The position numbers and the translations under genes were made by a program. The notes under the pieces are model-generated. The model was not told the origin of the DNA. It saw nothing but the letters and a program-made list of their open reading frames with translations, and did not search any database. From CALBPI01 sp039027435 (GTDB taxonomy: Bacteria > Pseudomonadota > Gammaproteobacteria > Steroidobacterales > Woeseiaceae), in contig JBCCKF010000002.1 of assembly GCA_039027435.1 (NCBI GenBank), positions 348,758 to 412,757 on the forward strand: a stretch of 64,000 nucleotides of DNA, given 5' to 3'. Shown here one piece after another: positions 1 through 8,569 of the stretch; within the stretch, counting starts at the first letter, position 1, and every line of letters starts with the position of its first letter.

Positions 1-399
1 ATCCGTCTGATAGTAGTTCTGAAGCCGCAATTCGGATGGCTTGAACGCCTTAAACGGCAACACCCTCGTTACCAATGGCGCTTCAAACTGCGCTTGCAGG
101 GAATCAACAACATCTTCGGCACATGCATGCTGTGCGGCATCGAACGCATACACAGCGCTGCGGTACTTGCCGCGGAAACTGTGATCGGATTGACTCGCAT
201 GCGTTCTCAAGTGGACCTCGATCAGCACATCCAGCGAAATGACAGCAGGATCAAACGCGATGACTACCGCTTCAGAAAACGCATCGTGCGGCGGGCACGA
301 TGCGATCCACCCCTGATCAACGTTCGAAACGCCGCGCAAAGTCTGAAATACCGCTTCCGTACACCAATGACAGCCACCGCCGAAGCCAACTTTTTGCAT
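1..399 (-). CDS. MsrA-like peptide methionine sulfoxide reductase, partial (cut by left edge)
   Basis: Reading the complement from an ATG at 399 gives an open frame that leaves the window at base 1. It begins MQKVGFGGGCHWCTEAVFQ, which matches the MsrA catalytic motif GCFWCxE with His in place of Phe. Further on it has the SDHSFRGKYRSAVYAFD stretch typical of MsrA. MsrA reduces the S-epimer of methionine sulfoxide in proteins. The gene starts 13 bp after the stop of a second msrA, so the two are tandem paralogs of different subtype. This one has two Cys in the active-site motif; the neighbour has one. The C-terminal end is not visible. Confidence 0.85.
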   Translation of the reverse strand, partial: MQKVGFGGGCHWCTEAVFQTLRGVSNVDQGWIASCPPHDAFSEAVVIAFDPAVISLDVLIEVHLRTHASQSDHSFRGKYRSAVYAFDAAQHACAEDVVDSLQAQFEAPLVTRVLPFKAFKPSELRLQNYYQTD

Positions 400-412
400 G
401 GCCGCGGCCCAT

Positions 413-934
413 TCAGCCAGAGGCGACGTCCTCGCGTCTCGGGAGCTTCCAATCCGGGCGAGGAAAATGGCAGGTATAGCCGTTCGGTATGCGCTCCAGA
501 TAGTCCTGATGCTCCGGCTCTGCTTCCCAGAACGTTGGCGCTGCCGATACCGCGGTGACCACGGGCCCGGGCCACAGTCCGGATGCGTTCACGTCCTCGA
601 TCGTATCCCGCGCGACACGCTGCTGCGCCTCGCTGGTGTAGAAAATCTCCGACCTATAGGACGAGCCGATGTCGTTACCCTGGCGATCCACAGTCGTCGG
701 ATCATGGATCTGGAAGAAAAACTCCAATAAGTCGCGATAACTGATGCGCTTCGGGTCGTACTCGATCTCGATGGCCTCGGCGTGACCTGGATGATTGCGA
801 TAAGTGGGATGGTCGTTGTCTCCACCGGTATATCCGACACGCGTTCTCAGCACACCGGGTCGCTTGCGAATCAGATCCTGCATGCCCCAGAAACAACCGC
901 CAGCGAGGACAGCACGTTCGTTGGTCTCGCTCAT
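413..934 (-). CDS. msrA: Peptide-methionine (S)-S-oxide reductase MsrA
   Basis: The 173-residue product has GGCFWGMQ near residues 12-19, with the catalytic Cys and the conserved Phe-Trp, then RTRVGYTGG and GHAEAIEIEYDP, all typical MsrA blocks. A second Cys in the C-terminal NGYTCHF segment could be the resolving cysteine. The enzyme reduces methionine-S-sulfoxide with thioredoxin, repairing oxidised proteins. Its ATG overlaps the stop of the upstream msrB by four bases (ATGA), so the two are probably translated together. The lack of a signal peptide suggests a cytoplasmic enzyme. Confidence 0.95.
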   Translation of the reverse strand: MSETNERAVLAGGCFWGMQDLIRKRPGVLRTRVGYTGGDNDHPTYRNHPGHAEAIEIEYDPKRISYRDLLEFFFQIHDPTTVDRQGNDIGSSYRSEIFYTSEAQQRVARDTIEDVNASGLWPGPVVTAVSAAPTFWEAEPEHQDYLERIPNGYTCHFPRPDWKLPRREDVASG

Positions 935-1425
935 TCCTGTGCCTCCTTTCGCTTCGAAAACAAACTGAGAAGACTGCCGTATCCCGCGTCTTCCAAGTCG
1001 TCAACCGCGACGAACCGCAGTGCGGCGGAGTTAATGCAATACCTCAGTCCGGTCGTGGCATCGGGGCCGCCCGGGTAAGCCGCTGACGGGCCGTCTTCGA
1101 AGACATGGCCCAGATGGCTATCGCCCTCGGCGGATCGAACTTCGACTCTGCGCATACCATGACTTTCATCGAATAACTCTACGACGTTACCGTCAACAAT
1201 CGGGCGCGTGAAACTCGGCCAACCCGAGCCTGAGTCATACTTGTCAAATGAGGCGAATAAGGGCTCTCCGGACACCACATCTACGTAGATGCCGGCTTCT
1301 TTATGCTCGTTATATTCACCTGAGAAGGGCATTTCCGTACCGTTGTTCTGGGTGACACGAATCTGCTCTTCGGTCAGGTCGGCTAACGCATCCTGCGTCT
1401 TCTCGAATTTGCTGTAGTCGGACAT
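931..1425 (-). CDS. msrB: Peptide-methionine (R)-S-oxide reductase MsrB (zinc-free, single-Cys type)
   Basis: The 164-residue protein carries SGSGWPSFTRPI, GDSHLGHVFEDGP and the catalytic LRYCINSAALRF, all hallmarks of MsrB, which reduces the R-epimer of methionine sulfoxide. The two CxxC zinc pairs of many MsrB proteins are absent. The position that is often a resolving Cys (DSGCGWPSF) is Ser here. The RYCINS cysteine is the only Cys in the protein, so recycling must be direct or use an external thiol. It is first in the msrB-msrA-msrA run. The ATG at 1425 is preceded by an AGGAGG-like stretch. Confidence 0.93.
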   Translation of the reverse strand: MSDYSKFEKTQDALADLTEEQIRVTQNNGTEMPFSGEYNEHKEAGIYVDVVSGEPLFASFDKYDSGSGWPSFTRPIVDGNVVELFDESHGMRRVEVRSAEGDSHLGHVFEDGPSAAYPGGPDATTGLRYCINSAALRFVAVDDLEDAGYGSLLSLFSKRKEAQE

Positions 1426-1484
1426 TCGACCCTCCTTTCTTGCGTTCCATAGCTAGATGGGGACTGAAGTCGCAACTTCCAGAT

Positions 1485-2291
1485 TCATATAGCTGCTGGT
1501 TTGCCCCTGAACCGCGTGCCCGGCGCTGGCGGCACGGAAGGTGGGCCCGCAAAACACTGCGCTTTTGACATCCAGTCGTTGGCAACCGACCCTGACACTA
1601 CCAGATCAGTGTCAGCGATATTGCGCGTCTGAGTCACGACCTGGCAAAACGCCTCCGCCGCACCACTGATCTTATTGGTCTTCGAAGCTTCCCCAAAAAC
1701 CCAGTGGTCGCCGGTGGGGGACACGAGCTCCACCCTTGGCAATTGACCGGGCGGCTCGGCGCCACGTGCCTTATACGTCCATGCAAACGTGTTTACACCG
1801 AGAACGACAATCCCTCGAATCCGATCGGTGTTCTGACGCTCGACCCCAAGATGGTCATAGATTTCCTGACCATGCGCCCAGGTCTCCATAAGGCGTGCGG
1901 TGATCGATGAACGTGCGCTCATGGCAGGACCTGCCCACTGCAGCCTGGCTTTGGGGTCAACTTTGGCGAATCGCTCTGCAGTTCGTTCAAAACCTGCTCG
2001 CCAGTCCGATAAAAGCGCATCCGCCTGTGAGTCTTTTCTGAGTTCACGTTCGAACCTGCGAAGATCTCCGCCGTTAGACATCAATTGGCCAAGACGTGTC
2101 ATCAGTAGTGATTCGTCTTCGATTTGCAGACACGCCATTTCGTTCCAGACATGCAAATGCTGCAGCACATCGCGAAGGGTCCATCCCTTGAACTGTGTCG
2201 CCTCGTGCAAGCGCTCGCGCCCGACCTCGGCAATCAGGGCATGCAGTGCACGTGACTCCTCAAGAAAATCAATCGCCTCCTGCACCGGCAT
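1485..2291 (-). CDS. DinB/maleylpyruvate-isomerase-like metal-binding protein (TIGR03084-like)
   Basis: The 268-residue product begins with a helical DinB-like domain: FKGWTLRDVLQHLHVWNEMA has the early metal-ligand His, and METWAHGQEIYDHLG has the second His pair. This arrangement matches the TIGR03084 family, related to mycothiol-dependent maleylpyruvate isomerase, which binds a divalent metal through His residues. A small C-terminal domain (about 170-250) follows. The substrate is unknown, and mycothiol is not expected in a gammaproteobacterium. Its start overlaps the end of the carboxylase alpha-subunit gene by 23 bp, so it is likely the last gene of that operon. Confidence 0.75.
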   Translation of the reverse strand: MPVQEAIDFLEESRALHALIAEVGRERLHEATQFKGWTLRDVLQHLHVWNEMACLQIEDESLLMTRLGQLMSNGGDLRRFERELRKDSQADALLSDWRAGFERTAERFAKVDPKARLQWAGPAMSARSSITARLMETWAHGQEIYDHLGVERQNTDRIRGIVVLGVNTFAWTYKARGAEPPGQLPRVELVSPTGDHWVFGEASKTNKISGAAEAFCQVVTQTRNIADTDLVVSGSVANDWMSKAQCFAGPPSVPPAPGTRFRGKPAAI

Positions 2292-4263
2292 CCTCCTCGA
2301 TGACCATGATCAGGTCGCCCGATGCAAGCTGTGCGCCCGCAGCAGCCGCGATTTCGCTGACCGTACCACTCACTTGCGCATGCAATTGATGTTGCATCTT
2401 CATCGCCTCAAGCACCGCAAGCTTGTCGCCCGCTTTGACGCGATCACCGCGCGCGACAAACACTTCGATCAACGCGCCATGCATGTTGGCGGCAACGTAT
2501 CCGCCACCCGTCGCTTGCGCGTCGGCGCTGAACTGCGCGGCAAGATCCTGAAGGTGGAACGTCATGGCATCACGACGTAGATAGACTTCGCGTGAAGCGC
2601 ACACCAGCGCTACGTACTCTACCGGTCGACCATCGACAGTCAGGCTTACGGTCTGGTTTTCGATAGAACGCACGACCAGTTCTGTCTCGAACGCATCAGA
2701 CACGACACGGTAGGTATCGCCACCGATCGGTAAGATCTGGAACACGCCGTGCTCAAATACAGCGGTCGATGGCCTCGGCAACGAGCTGGACCAGTCCAGC
2801 AACTCACGAGGCACGCCGAGCGACGCATGCTGCGCTGTGTCGCGCCGCTCGCGCAGCAACAACACGGCCGCAACAGCCTGATCCTCGAGTGTCGCCTCCG
2901 AAGACCCAAAACCATGCTCGCCAAATTCCTCAGCAACGAACGCCGTGGTCGCGCGACCTTCGCGGAATGCTGGCTTGTCGATGGCCGCCGCCAAAAACGC
3001 CTGATTGGTCTCAACACCGAACAGCGTCGTCGATCGCAGCGCATACGCCAATTTGTGCAGAGCGTCCTCGCGCGTCTCTCCCCAGGCCATGATCTTGGCG
3101 ACCATCGCATCATAGAAAGGCGTGACCGCACCGCCGGATACAATGCCATCGTCGCAGCGTATACCCTCACCCGCGGGCGCTTCGTAAAACAGCACGGGAC
3201 CCGTAGCGGGCTGAAAGTCCTCGGCAGGGTTCTCCGCGTATAGCCGAGCCTCAATCGCGTGACCGCTCATCACCACCTCGTCCTGATCGAACCCTAGCGG
3301 CTCACCTTGAGCGACCCGAATCTGCAACTCGACCAAATCCAAACCCGTCACCAGTTCCGTGACCGGATGTTCCACCTGCAAGCGGGTATTCATCTCAAGA
3401 AAATAGAAGTTGTTATCAGCGTCGAGCAGAAACTCGACCGTTCCAGCCCCTCGATATGCCACTGCTTTTGCTGCGGCGACGGCAGCCGCCCCCATGGATT
3501 CCCGTGACGTCGGTGTCATCACGGGACAGGGAGACTCTTCGAAGACTTTCTGATGTCGTCGCTGCACAGAACAGTCGCGCTCTCCCAGGTGAATCGTATT
3601 GCCCTCTGTATCCGCAAAAACCTGAATCTCGACATGGCGCGGTGCAACCACCGCCTTCTCCAGAATCAGGTCGCGGGATCCAAACGCGTTCAGTGCCTCA
3701 GAGCGCGCAAGCTGTAGCGCCTCGGCCAACATCTCTTTACGCTCAACGAGTCGCATCCCACGCCCACCACCACCAGCCGAAGCTTTGACCATGACCGGGA
3801 ACCCGATACGCGCGGCCGCATCAAAAAAATGAGCGTCATCCTGATCTTCGCCCTCGTAGCCAGGCACGCACGGCACACCGGCCTCGATCATGATTCGCTT
3901 CGCCCGTGCCTTATCGCCCATCGCGGTAATCGCATCAGGCGCCGGACCGACAAACACAATCCCCTCGCGTTCAACCGCGTGAGCGAAATCCGCATTCTCT
4001 GAGAGAAACCCATACCCGGGATGTATCGCATCGGCATTCGCGAGTCTTGCGGCCGCGAGGATGGCATCGGCGTTGAGATAACTCTCGGCGACCGGTGCCG
4101 CGCCGATGTGCAGGGCGGCATCAGCAAACTGCGTGTGCGGCGCATCAGCATCCGCATCAGAATAGACAGCGACCGTGCGTATCCCCATCGCTCGCGCTGT
4201 TCTCATGACGCGCAGTGCGATTTCGCCACGATTCGCGACGAGCAGTGTTTCGATTCGTTTCAT
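2269..4263 (-). CDS. atuF: Acyl-CoA (geranyl-/methylcrotonyl-type) carboxylase biotin carboxylase subunit
   Basis: The product of about 664 residues starts MKRIETLLVANRGEIALRV. It has the biotin carboxylase fold with the ATP-grasp Gly loop KASAGGGGRGMR, EKAVVAPRHVEIQV and FLEMNTRLQVEHPVTE. It ends in a biotinyl domain with the biotin-accepting Lys in LEAMKMQHQL (about residue 621). It carboxylates its own biotin using ATP and bicarbonate, then passes CO2 to the beta subunit. The start at 4263 is chosen because ATGA overlaps the upstream stop. The symbol rests on neighbouring AtuA and AtuC-like genes; methylcrotonyl-CoA carboxylase alpha cannot be excluded by sequence alone. Confidence 0.85.
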   Translation of the reverse strand: MKRIETLLVANRGEIALRVMRTARAMGIRTVAVYSDADADAPHTQFADAALHIGAAPVAESYLNADAILAAARLANADAIHPGYGFLSENADFAHAVEREGIVFVGPAPDAITAMGDKARAKRIMIEAGVPCVPGYEGEDQDDAHFFDAAARIGFPVMVKASAGGGGRGMRLVERKEMLAEALQLARSEALNAFGSRDLILEKAVVAPRHVEIQVFADTEGNTIHLGERDCSVQRRHQKVFEESPCPVMTPTSRESMGAAAVAAAKAVAYRGAGTVEFLLDADNNFYFLEMNTRLQVEHPVTELVTGLDLVELQIRVAQGEPLGFDQDEVVMSGHAIEARLYAENPAEDFQPATGPVLFYEAPAGEGIRCDDGIVSGGAVTPFYDAMVAKIMAWGETREDALHKLAYALRSTTLFGVETNQAFLAAAIDKPAFREGRATTAFVAEEFGEHGFGSSEATLEDQAVAAVLLLRERRDTAQHASLGVPRELLDWSSSLPRPSTAVFEHGVFQILPIGGDTYRVVSDAFETELVVRSIENQTVSLTVDGRPVEYVALVCASREVYLRRDAMTFHLQDLAAQFSADAQATGGGYVAANMHGALIEVFVARGDRVKAGDKLAVLEAMKMQHQLHAQVSGTVSEIAAAAGAQLASGDLIMVIEEDAGAGGD

Positions 4264-5078
4264 TCCTCTGCCCCTTGTGCCCATGCAGGTTTGCGCTTTT
4301 GCGCAAACGCCGCGAGACCTTCGCGTCCCTCTTCGCTAAGAACGCGGCGTGCGAAATTGTCAGCAGCGGCGTTCACTCGTTCATGAGCTGAGAGTTCCGG
4401 CAAGGTCAGTATCAGCGACTTGATATCGGCGACAGCACCTGGCGCACACTGCAGCACCTGCGCGCGAATGACCTCTTCCGCATCCACGAGTGCCTGCTCA
4501 CCGCTCACGCACTGATCCGCCAGACCCAACGAACACGCTTGTGACCCATTGAATCTCGCGGCAGTGAGCATCAAACGACGACCTGCGGCGTAGCCAACTT
4601 TTTGGATCACATACGGTGCAATCTGCGCCGGAGTGAGACCGATCGCGGTCTCGGTGAACGCAAACTTCGCATCGGCCTCAACAATGAGCATATCGGCACA
4701 ACACGCAAGACCCAGCCCACCAGCCATTGCTGCGCCTTCGACCAGTGCGATCACAACCTGTGGCATCGAATTTACCGCTTCAAAAATCCGTGCACCCGAC
4801 AGCGAGAGCTGTTTGATTTCTTGCTCCGCCGCCTCGCCGTTCAGGCCGCCTAACCACTTCAGCGCCTTGAGATCGCCACCGGCACAAAACACCCCGCCTT
4901 TGCCGCGCAGCGTGATGCCTCTGACGGAACGATCGTCTCGCACTGCGTCCAGAACACTCTGTAGCGCACCGCTCAATTCCGCCGTGAGCGCGTTGCGCTT
5001 GGCGGGCTGGTTCAGCCAAATCGTGAGCCAACCCTCGCTGAGTTCGGTCTGTACTGCGTCGGAATGGGAATAACTCAC
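4260..5078 (-). CDS. Enoyl-CoA hydratase/isomerase family protein (AtuE / 3-methylglutaconyl-CoA hydratase type)
   Basis: The crotonase fold is clear: LNQPAKRNALTAELSGAL, the oxyanion-hole segment FCAGGDLKAL, and AMAGGLGLACCADMLIV followed by the AKFAFTETAIGLTPAQI block. Length is about 272 residues from a GTG at 5078, which begins just downstream of the carboxyltransferase stop and fits the family better than the longer open frame. In the Atu or leucine route such an enzyme hydrates the glutaconyl-CoA made by the carboxylase. It sits between the two carboxylase subunit genes, as expected for a carboxylase pathway operon. Confidence 0.85.
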   Translation of the reverse strand: MSYSHSDAVQTELSEGWLTIWLNQPAKRNALTAELSGALQSVLDAVRDDRSVRGITLRGKGGVFCAGGDLKALKWLGGLNGEAAEQEIKQLSLSGARIFEAVNSMPQVVIALVEGAAMAGGLGLACCADMLIVEADAKFAFTETAIGLTPAQIAPYVIQKVGYAAGRRLMLTAARFNGSQACSLGLADQCVSGEQALVDAEEVIRAQVLQCAPGAVADIKSLILTLPELSAHERVNAAADNFARRVLSEEGREGLAAFAQKRKPAWAQGAEE

Positions 5079-5088
5079 GCTAGTTGCC

Positions 5089-6711
5089 TCACATCCGCGC
5101 GATGCCGAAGGAGTTTTCTCGCACATCCCGATGGCGCGCCTCCCACACAGTTGCCAACAGAAATCCAAGTGCCTTGCGCGTCTCACGAGGATCAATCACA
5201 CCGTCATCAAGATTGCGTCCGGAGGTGTAGAACGCGCTCGACTGTCCATCGAACAGACCTGTCAGGGCTGCGTTTTGTTGTTTCAGCATTTCACGATCCG
5301 GTTCGACGCCCATCGCCCTGGCTTTCTGCTCGGCGACAATCTCCATGACGGTCGCCGCCTGCGCACCGCCCATAACGCCGGTCGACGCGTTTGGCCACAG
5401 GTACAAGAAGTCCGGCTCAAACGCACGCCCGCACATCCCGTAATTGCCGGCACCGTAACTGGCGCCAATTTGGAACGTGATGCGCGGCACCTCGAGATTG
5501 GTCACCGCCTGAATCATCTTCGAGCCGTGCTTGATCATCCCGCCCTGCTCATACTGGGTGCCAACCATGTAGCCCGTCGTGTTGGAGAGGAAAATGACCG
5601 GTAAGTTTGACTGGTCCATCAACTGCAGAAACTGCGTCGCTTTGGTGGCGCCGTCAGGATCAATCGGACCGTTGTTGCCGATAAAGCCACAGCCAAAGCC
5701 CATGACGTCAGCAGTCCCGCAAACCGTGGAGACCCCGTACCCGGGCTTGAAGTCGAGAAACTCGGATCCGTCGACGATGCGAGCAAGCGCTTCGCGAACA
5801 TCGTAGGGAATGCGATAGTCAACTGGCACAACCCCTGCTATTTCATCAGGGTCGTAGAGCGGCGCGTTGAAATCCTCGACTTGTGGCGCCGGACAACGCT
5901 GATTCCACTTTAGTCGCCGTACCACCTCGCGCGCCATCAGCATGGCATCGTTATCATCGTCAGCAAGATATTCAACGAGGCCGGATGTACTGGCATGCAT
6001 CTCGGCACCACCGAGCTCCGCGTCGGTCGCGATCTCGCCCGTTGCCGCCTTGAGCAACGGCGGCCCTGCGAGGAAGGCTTTACCGTTCTTCTTGACTGCG
6101 ACCACATAGTCGCTCATCCCGGGCATGTAGGCACCACCGGCGGTCGACGAGCCGTGCAAGACCGTGATCACCGGTATGCCCGCTTTGGACAACCGCGCTT
6201 GCCCAGCGAACAGACTACCGCCAGCCACAAACCCACCCACGGTGTAGTTGATCAGGTCGCCGCCACCACTTTCGACCAGATGAATAAACGGCAGCTTCTG
6301 TTCCAGCGCGATGCGCTCGGCGCGGATAATCTTGTAGGCCGAAGCCTCGGTGAGCGTACCGCCCTTGATACCGCTATCGTCGACGACGACCATCGCACGC
6401 ACACCGCGCACAAAGCCAATACCGCAAATCAGCGTCGAGCCCGGTATCGATTTCGCCTCGTCCTTTGTATCGAGCAAGTAACCCGAGATATTGCCGATCG
6501 CCAGCCACGGCATACCGGGGTCGAGCAGACGCGAAAAACGTTCGCGTGGCGTGAGTTGGCCACGCGCCTCGAATCTCGGCTTTCGTTGCTCGGAGATCGC
6601 GCCAGCTCTTGCGTTGAGTTCCTGAAGCTTGGAAACGAGCGTCAGCATGTCGCTGCGGTTCTGCTTGAAGGTCTCCGATGACGGGGTGATGCGCGACTGA
6701 ATAACGCTCAT
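5089..6711 (-). CDS. atuC: Acyl-CoA carboxylase carboxyltransferase (beta) subunit, geranyl-CoA carboxylase-like
   Basis: The 540-residue protein has the carboxyltransferase signatures VESGGGDLINYTVGGF, GSSTAGGAYMPGMSDY, and IGASYGAGNYGMCGRAFEP with NASTGVMGG. These form the two oxyanion holes that transfer CO2 from biotin to an acyl-CoA. Methylcrotonyl-CoA carboxylase beta subunits usually have a DRDHFGRIF-like stretch just before the Gly-rich loop. Here the equivalent is FVAGGSLFAGQARLS, with small residues, which fits a larger isoprenoid pocket as in geranyl-CoA carboxylase. The start overlaps the AtuA stop by one base. Substrate assignment is inference. Confidence 0.82.
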   Translation of the reverse strand: MSVIQSRITPSSETFKQNRSDMLTLVSKLQELNARAGAISEQRKPRFEARGQLTPRERFSRLLDPGMPWLAIGNISGYLLDTKDEAKSIPGSTLICGIGFVRGVRAMVVVDDSGIKGGTLTEASAYKIIRAERIALEQKLPFIHLVESGGGDLINYTVGGFVAGGSLFAGQARLSKAGIPVITVLHGSSTAGGAYMPGMSDYVVAVKKNGKAFLAGPPLLKAATGEIATDAELGGAEMHASTSGLVEYLADDDNDAMLMAREVVRRLKWNQRCPAPQVEDFNAPLYDPDEIAGVVPVDYRIPYDVREALARIVDGSEFLDFKPGYGVSTVCGTADVMGFGCGFIGNNGPIDPDGATKATQFLQLMDQSNLPVIFLSNTTGYMVGTQYEQGGMIKHGSKMIQAVTNLEVPRITFQIGASYGAGNYGMCGRAFEPDFLYLWPNASTGVMGGAQAATVMEIVAEQKARAMGVEPDREMLKQQNAALTGLFDGQSSAFYTSGRNLDDGVIDPRETRKALGFLLATVWEARHRDVRENSFGIARM

Positions 6712-8510
6712 TAAAGGCTCCGGGCAATTTCCGATGGAATCGGGATGGGTGTTTCCAAGAGGATCTGGGCGTAGGCCTTGCCTTGCGGGTCGTTGCGCAG
6801 ACTCGCCATACCCCCGCCGCCGAGCACGTTGTGTAAGACGATGTTCATCGCGCTCATGCCGGGCAGAAAGAAACGCTCGATGCGCTGTGCACCAAAGTGC
6901 GAGAAGCGTGCAGCGATTTCGTCCTCATCGAGTGCTGCCCAAATCCACGGCATATATGCAGCGTCTCTAGCCAACAGGCCGATATTCGCATTGTCGCCCT
7001 TGTCCCCGGAGCGGCCCCAGGCAAGCGTTCGAAGCGGCACTTGGGCATCCACAACGCCGACCGGCAATGCGGGAGTCTCGCCGTCTGTGTCGCCAACGGC
7101 CACGCCCTCACCCATCGTGACCGTAATCTCACGATTGTCGACGCGAACAACGGGTGCCACTGCGGCTCTTGGTAGCAAGAACGACAGCAGTCGAACGACC
7201 GGCGAAGGTCTGGGGCGATTGCCGCCGAAGACCGTCAGGCCCGGCGGCGCGGCCAATGCGAGTCCGATCGACTCTTTCAGAATTAAACCCGCCGCGCGTG
7301 GATTCGCGTGCTTAACCGCAAGTTTCAATGCCACATCCTTTGAGTCTGGCGCTGCGCTCGCCGCACCGAAAGCACTGCCGTCGCCGACGACTTCGATCGC
7401 GACCTCATCGAAGTCTGGTGCGTCGATTAAATCCAGCTTGCGTCGCGCACGTGCCAGCGTCATCTCGGCAAAGGCTCTAGCTTTCCGCGACGCTTGCTCG
7501 CCGATAAAGAAAAAGCTGCCCACCGCTCGCCAGCCGTCCGCAAACGTCACACTCACCTTGAGGCTATCCGGAGCCGAACGACCCTTGGCTCCGGTCACTG
7601 CGACGCGATCGGCATCGACTTGCGTTAATGTCACCTCGGAGAAATCACAAACCACATCGGGGAGTACATAGGCTCGTGGATCTCCAATCTCATAAAGCAT
7701 CTGCTCGCCCACCGTGGCCGGCGTGACAGCTCCACCCGTCCCAGAAGGCTTGGTAATCACGCAACTGCCGTCAGCCGAGAGTTCGGCGATCGGGTAACCG
7801 ACATCGACCAACGAATCCGCAACGTCTTCCCAATCGGTGAAGTTGCCGCCACTCGCCTGTGGGCCACACTCGATCAGGTGCCCTGCGAGACTCGCCGACG
7901 CCAGTCGGTCCCAGTCATCGGGCTGCCAATCAAAGGCGTGCAAACACGCCCCCAAAGTGACCGCACTGTCCACCCCGCGCCCGGTAACCACGATGTCCGC
8001 CCCGGCACGAAGTGCCGCGGCAATCGGTGCGGCGCCGAGGTAGGCATTGATCGATAACACGTGCTCGGCCGCAGGAAATGGCGCACCCGTAAACATGTCG
8101 GTGTGGCCCGCCGCGGCAAGCTCCTCCGCACGGTCCACGAGATCATCCCCGACCACGACCGCAACTTTGAGATCCAGCCCGTGCTCGTCGATGAGTGACT
8201 CGATGGCCGAGGCACAGGCCACGGGATTCATGCCGCCAGCGTTCGAAATAATCTTCACGCCTTGCCGGGCAATTTCCGACAGGTTAGGTGCCAATACAGC
8301 GTCAACAAAATCCGCCGCATACCCACCGCTGGCGTCTTTCGCTCGCGCACGCGCCATGATTGAGAGCGTCACCTCAGCGAGATAGTCAAAAACGATGTAG
8401 TCGAGACTCTCGGCGCCGAGCAACTGCGGCAACGCCATATCCGACTCGCCCCAAAAGCCGCTCGCACCACCGATTCGGATGGTTTTTTTTATGGGATTTT
8501 CCTCGCTCAC
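6711..8510 (-). CDS. atuA: Acyclic terpene utilization AtuA-family protein (DUF1446)
   Basis: The product of about 599 residues starts close to the family N-terminus TIRIGGASGFWGES. It has the DUF1446 core with GGMNPVACA and VTGRGVDSAVTLGA, and a C-terminal small domain (PLRTLAWGRSGDKGDNANIG). AtuA homologs accompany acyl-CoA carboxylases in citronellol/geraniol and related branched-chain degradation, but their reaction is not established. It is the first gene of the carboxylase operon. No clear ribosome site precedes either of two in-frame GTG codons (8528, 8510). The second fits the family; the first would lie inside the palindrome. Confidence 0.85.
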   Translation of the reverse strand: MSEENPIKKTIRIGGASGFWGESDMALPQLLGAESLDYIVFDYLAEVTLSIMARARAKDASGGYAADFVDAVLAPNLSEIARQGVKIISNAGGMNPVACASAIESLIDEHGLDLKVAVVVGDDLVDRAEELAAAGHTDMFTGAPFPAAEHVLSINAYLGAAPIAAALRAGADIVVTGRGVDSAVTLGACLHAFDWQPDDWDRLASASLAGHLIECGPQASGGNFTDWEDVADSLVDVGYPIAELSADGSCVITKPSGTGGAVTPATVGEQMLYEIGDPRAYVLPDVVCDFSEVTLTQVDADRVAVTGAKGRSAPDSLKVSVTFADGWRAVGSFFFIGEQASRKARAFAEMTLARARRKLDLIDAPDFDEVAIEVVGDGSAFGAASAAPDSKDVALKLAVKHANPRAAGLILKESIGLALAAPPGLTVFGGNRPRPSPVVRLLSFLLPRAAVAPVVRVDNREITVTMGEGVAVGDTDGETPALPVGVVDAQVPLRTLAWGRSGDKGDNANIGLLARDAAYMPWIWAALDEDEIAARFSHFGAQRIERFFLPGMSAMNIVLHNVLGGGGMASLRNDPQGKAYAQILLETPIPIPSEIARSL

Positions 8511-8514
8511 ATAG

Positions 8515-8535
8515 ATAATGATTGACACTCATTAT
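8515..8535. promoter_or_regulatory. Palindromic operator candidate between atuA and the acyl-CoA dehydrogenase gene
   Basis: A perfect 7-bp inverted repeat, ATAATGA-TTGACAC-TCATTAT, lies in the 60-bp divergent intergenic gap. It covers the likely promoter of both transcription units and overlaps the farther possible start of atuA. The TetR-family gene at the end of the divergent unit is the natural candidate to bind it. The left half GATAATGAT also resembles half of a Fur box, so iron control is an alternative reading. Confidence 0.55.
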
Positions 8536-8569
8536 TTACAAGTCAAGCTCATTTTGCGATAAAGGCGCC

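Noticed and set aside
6778..7671. Long plus-strand open frame inside atuA
   Set aside because: It is the antisense shadow of the AtuA gene: repetitive Ser/Ala/Thr/Pro composition and no domain.
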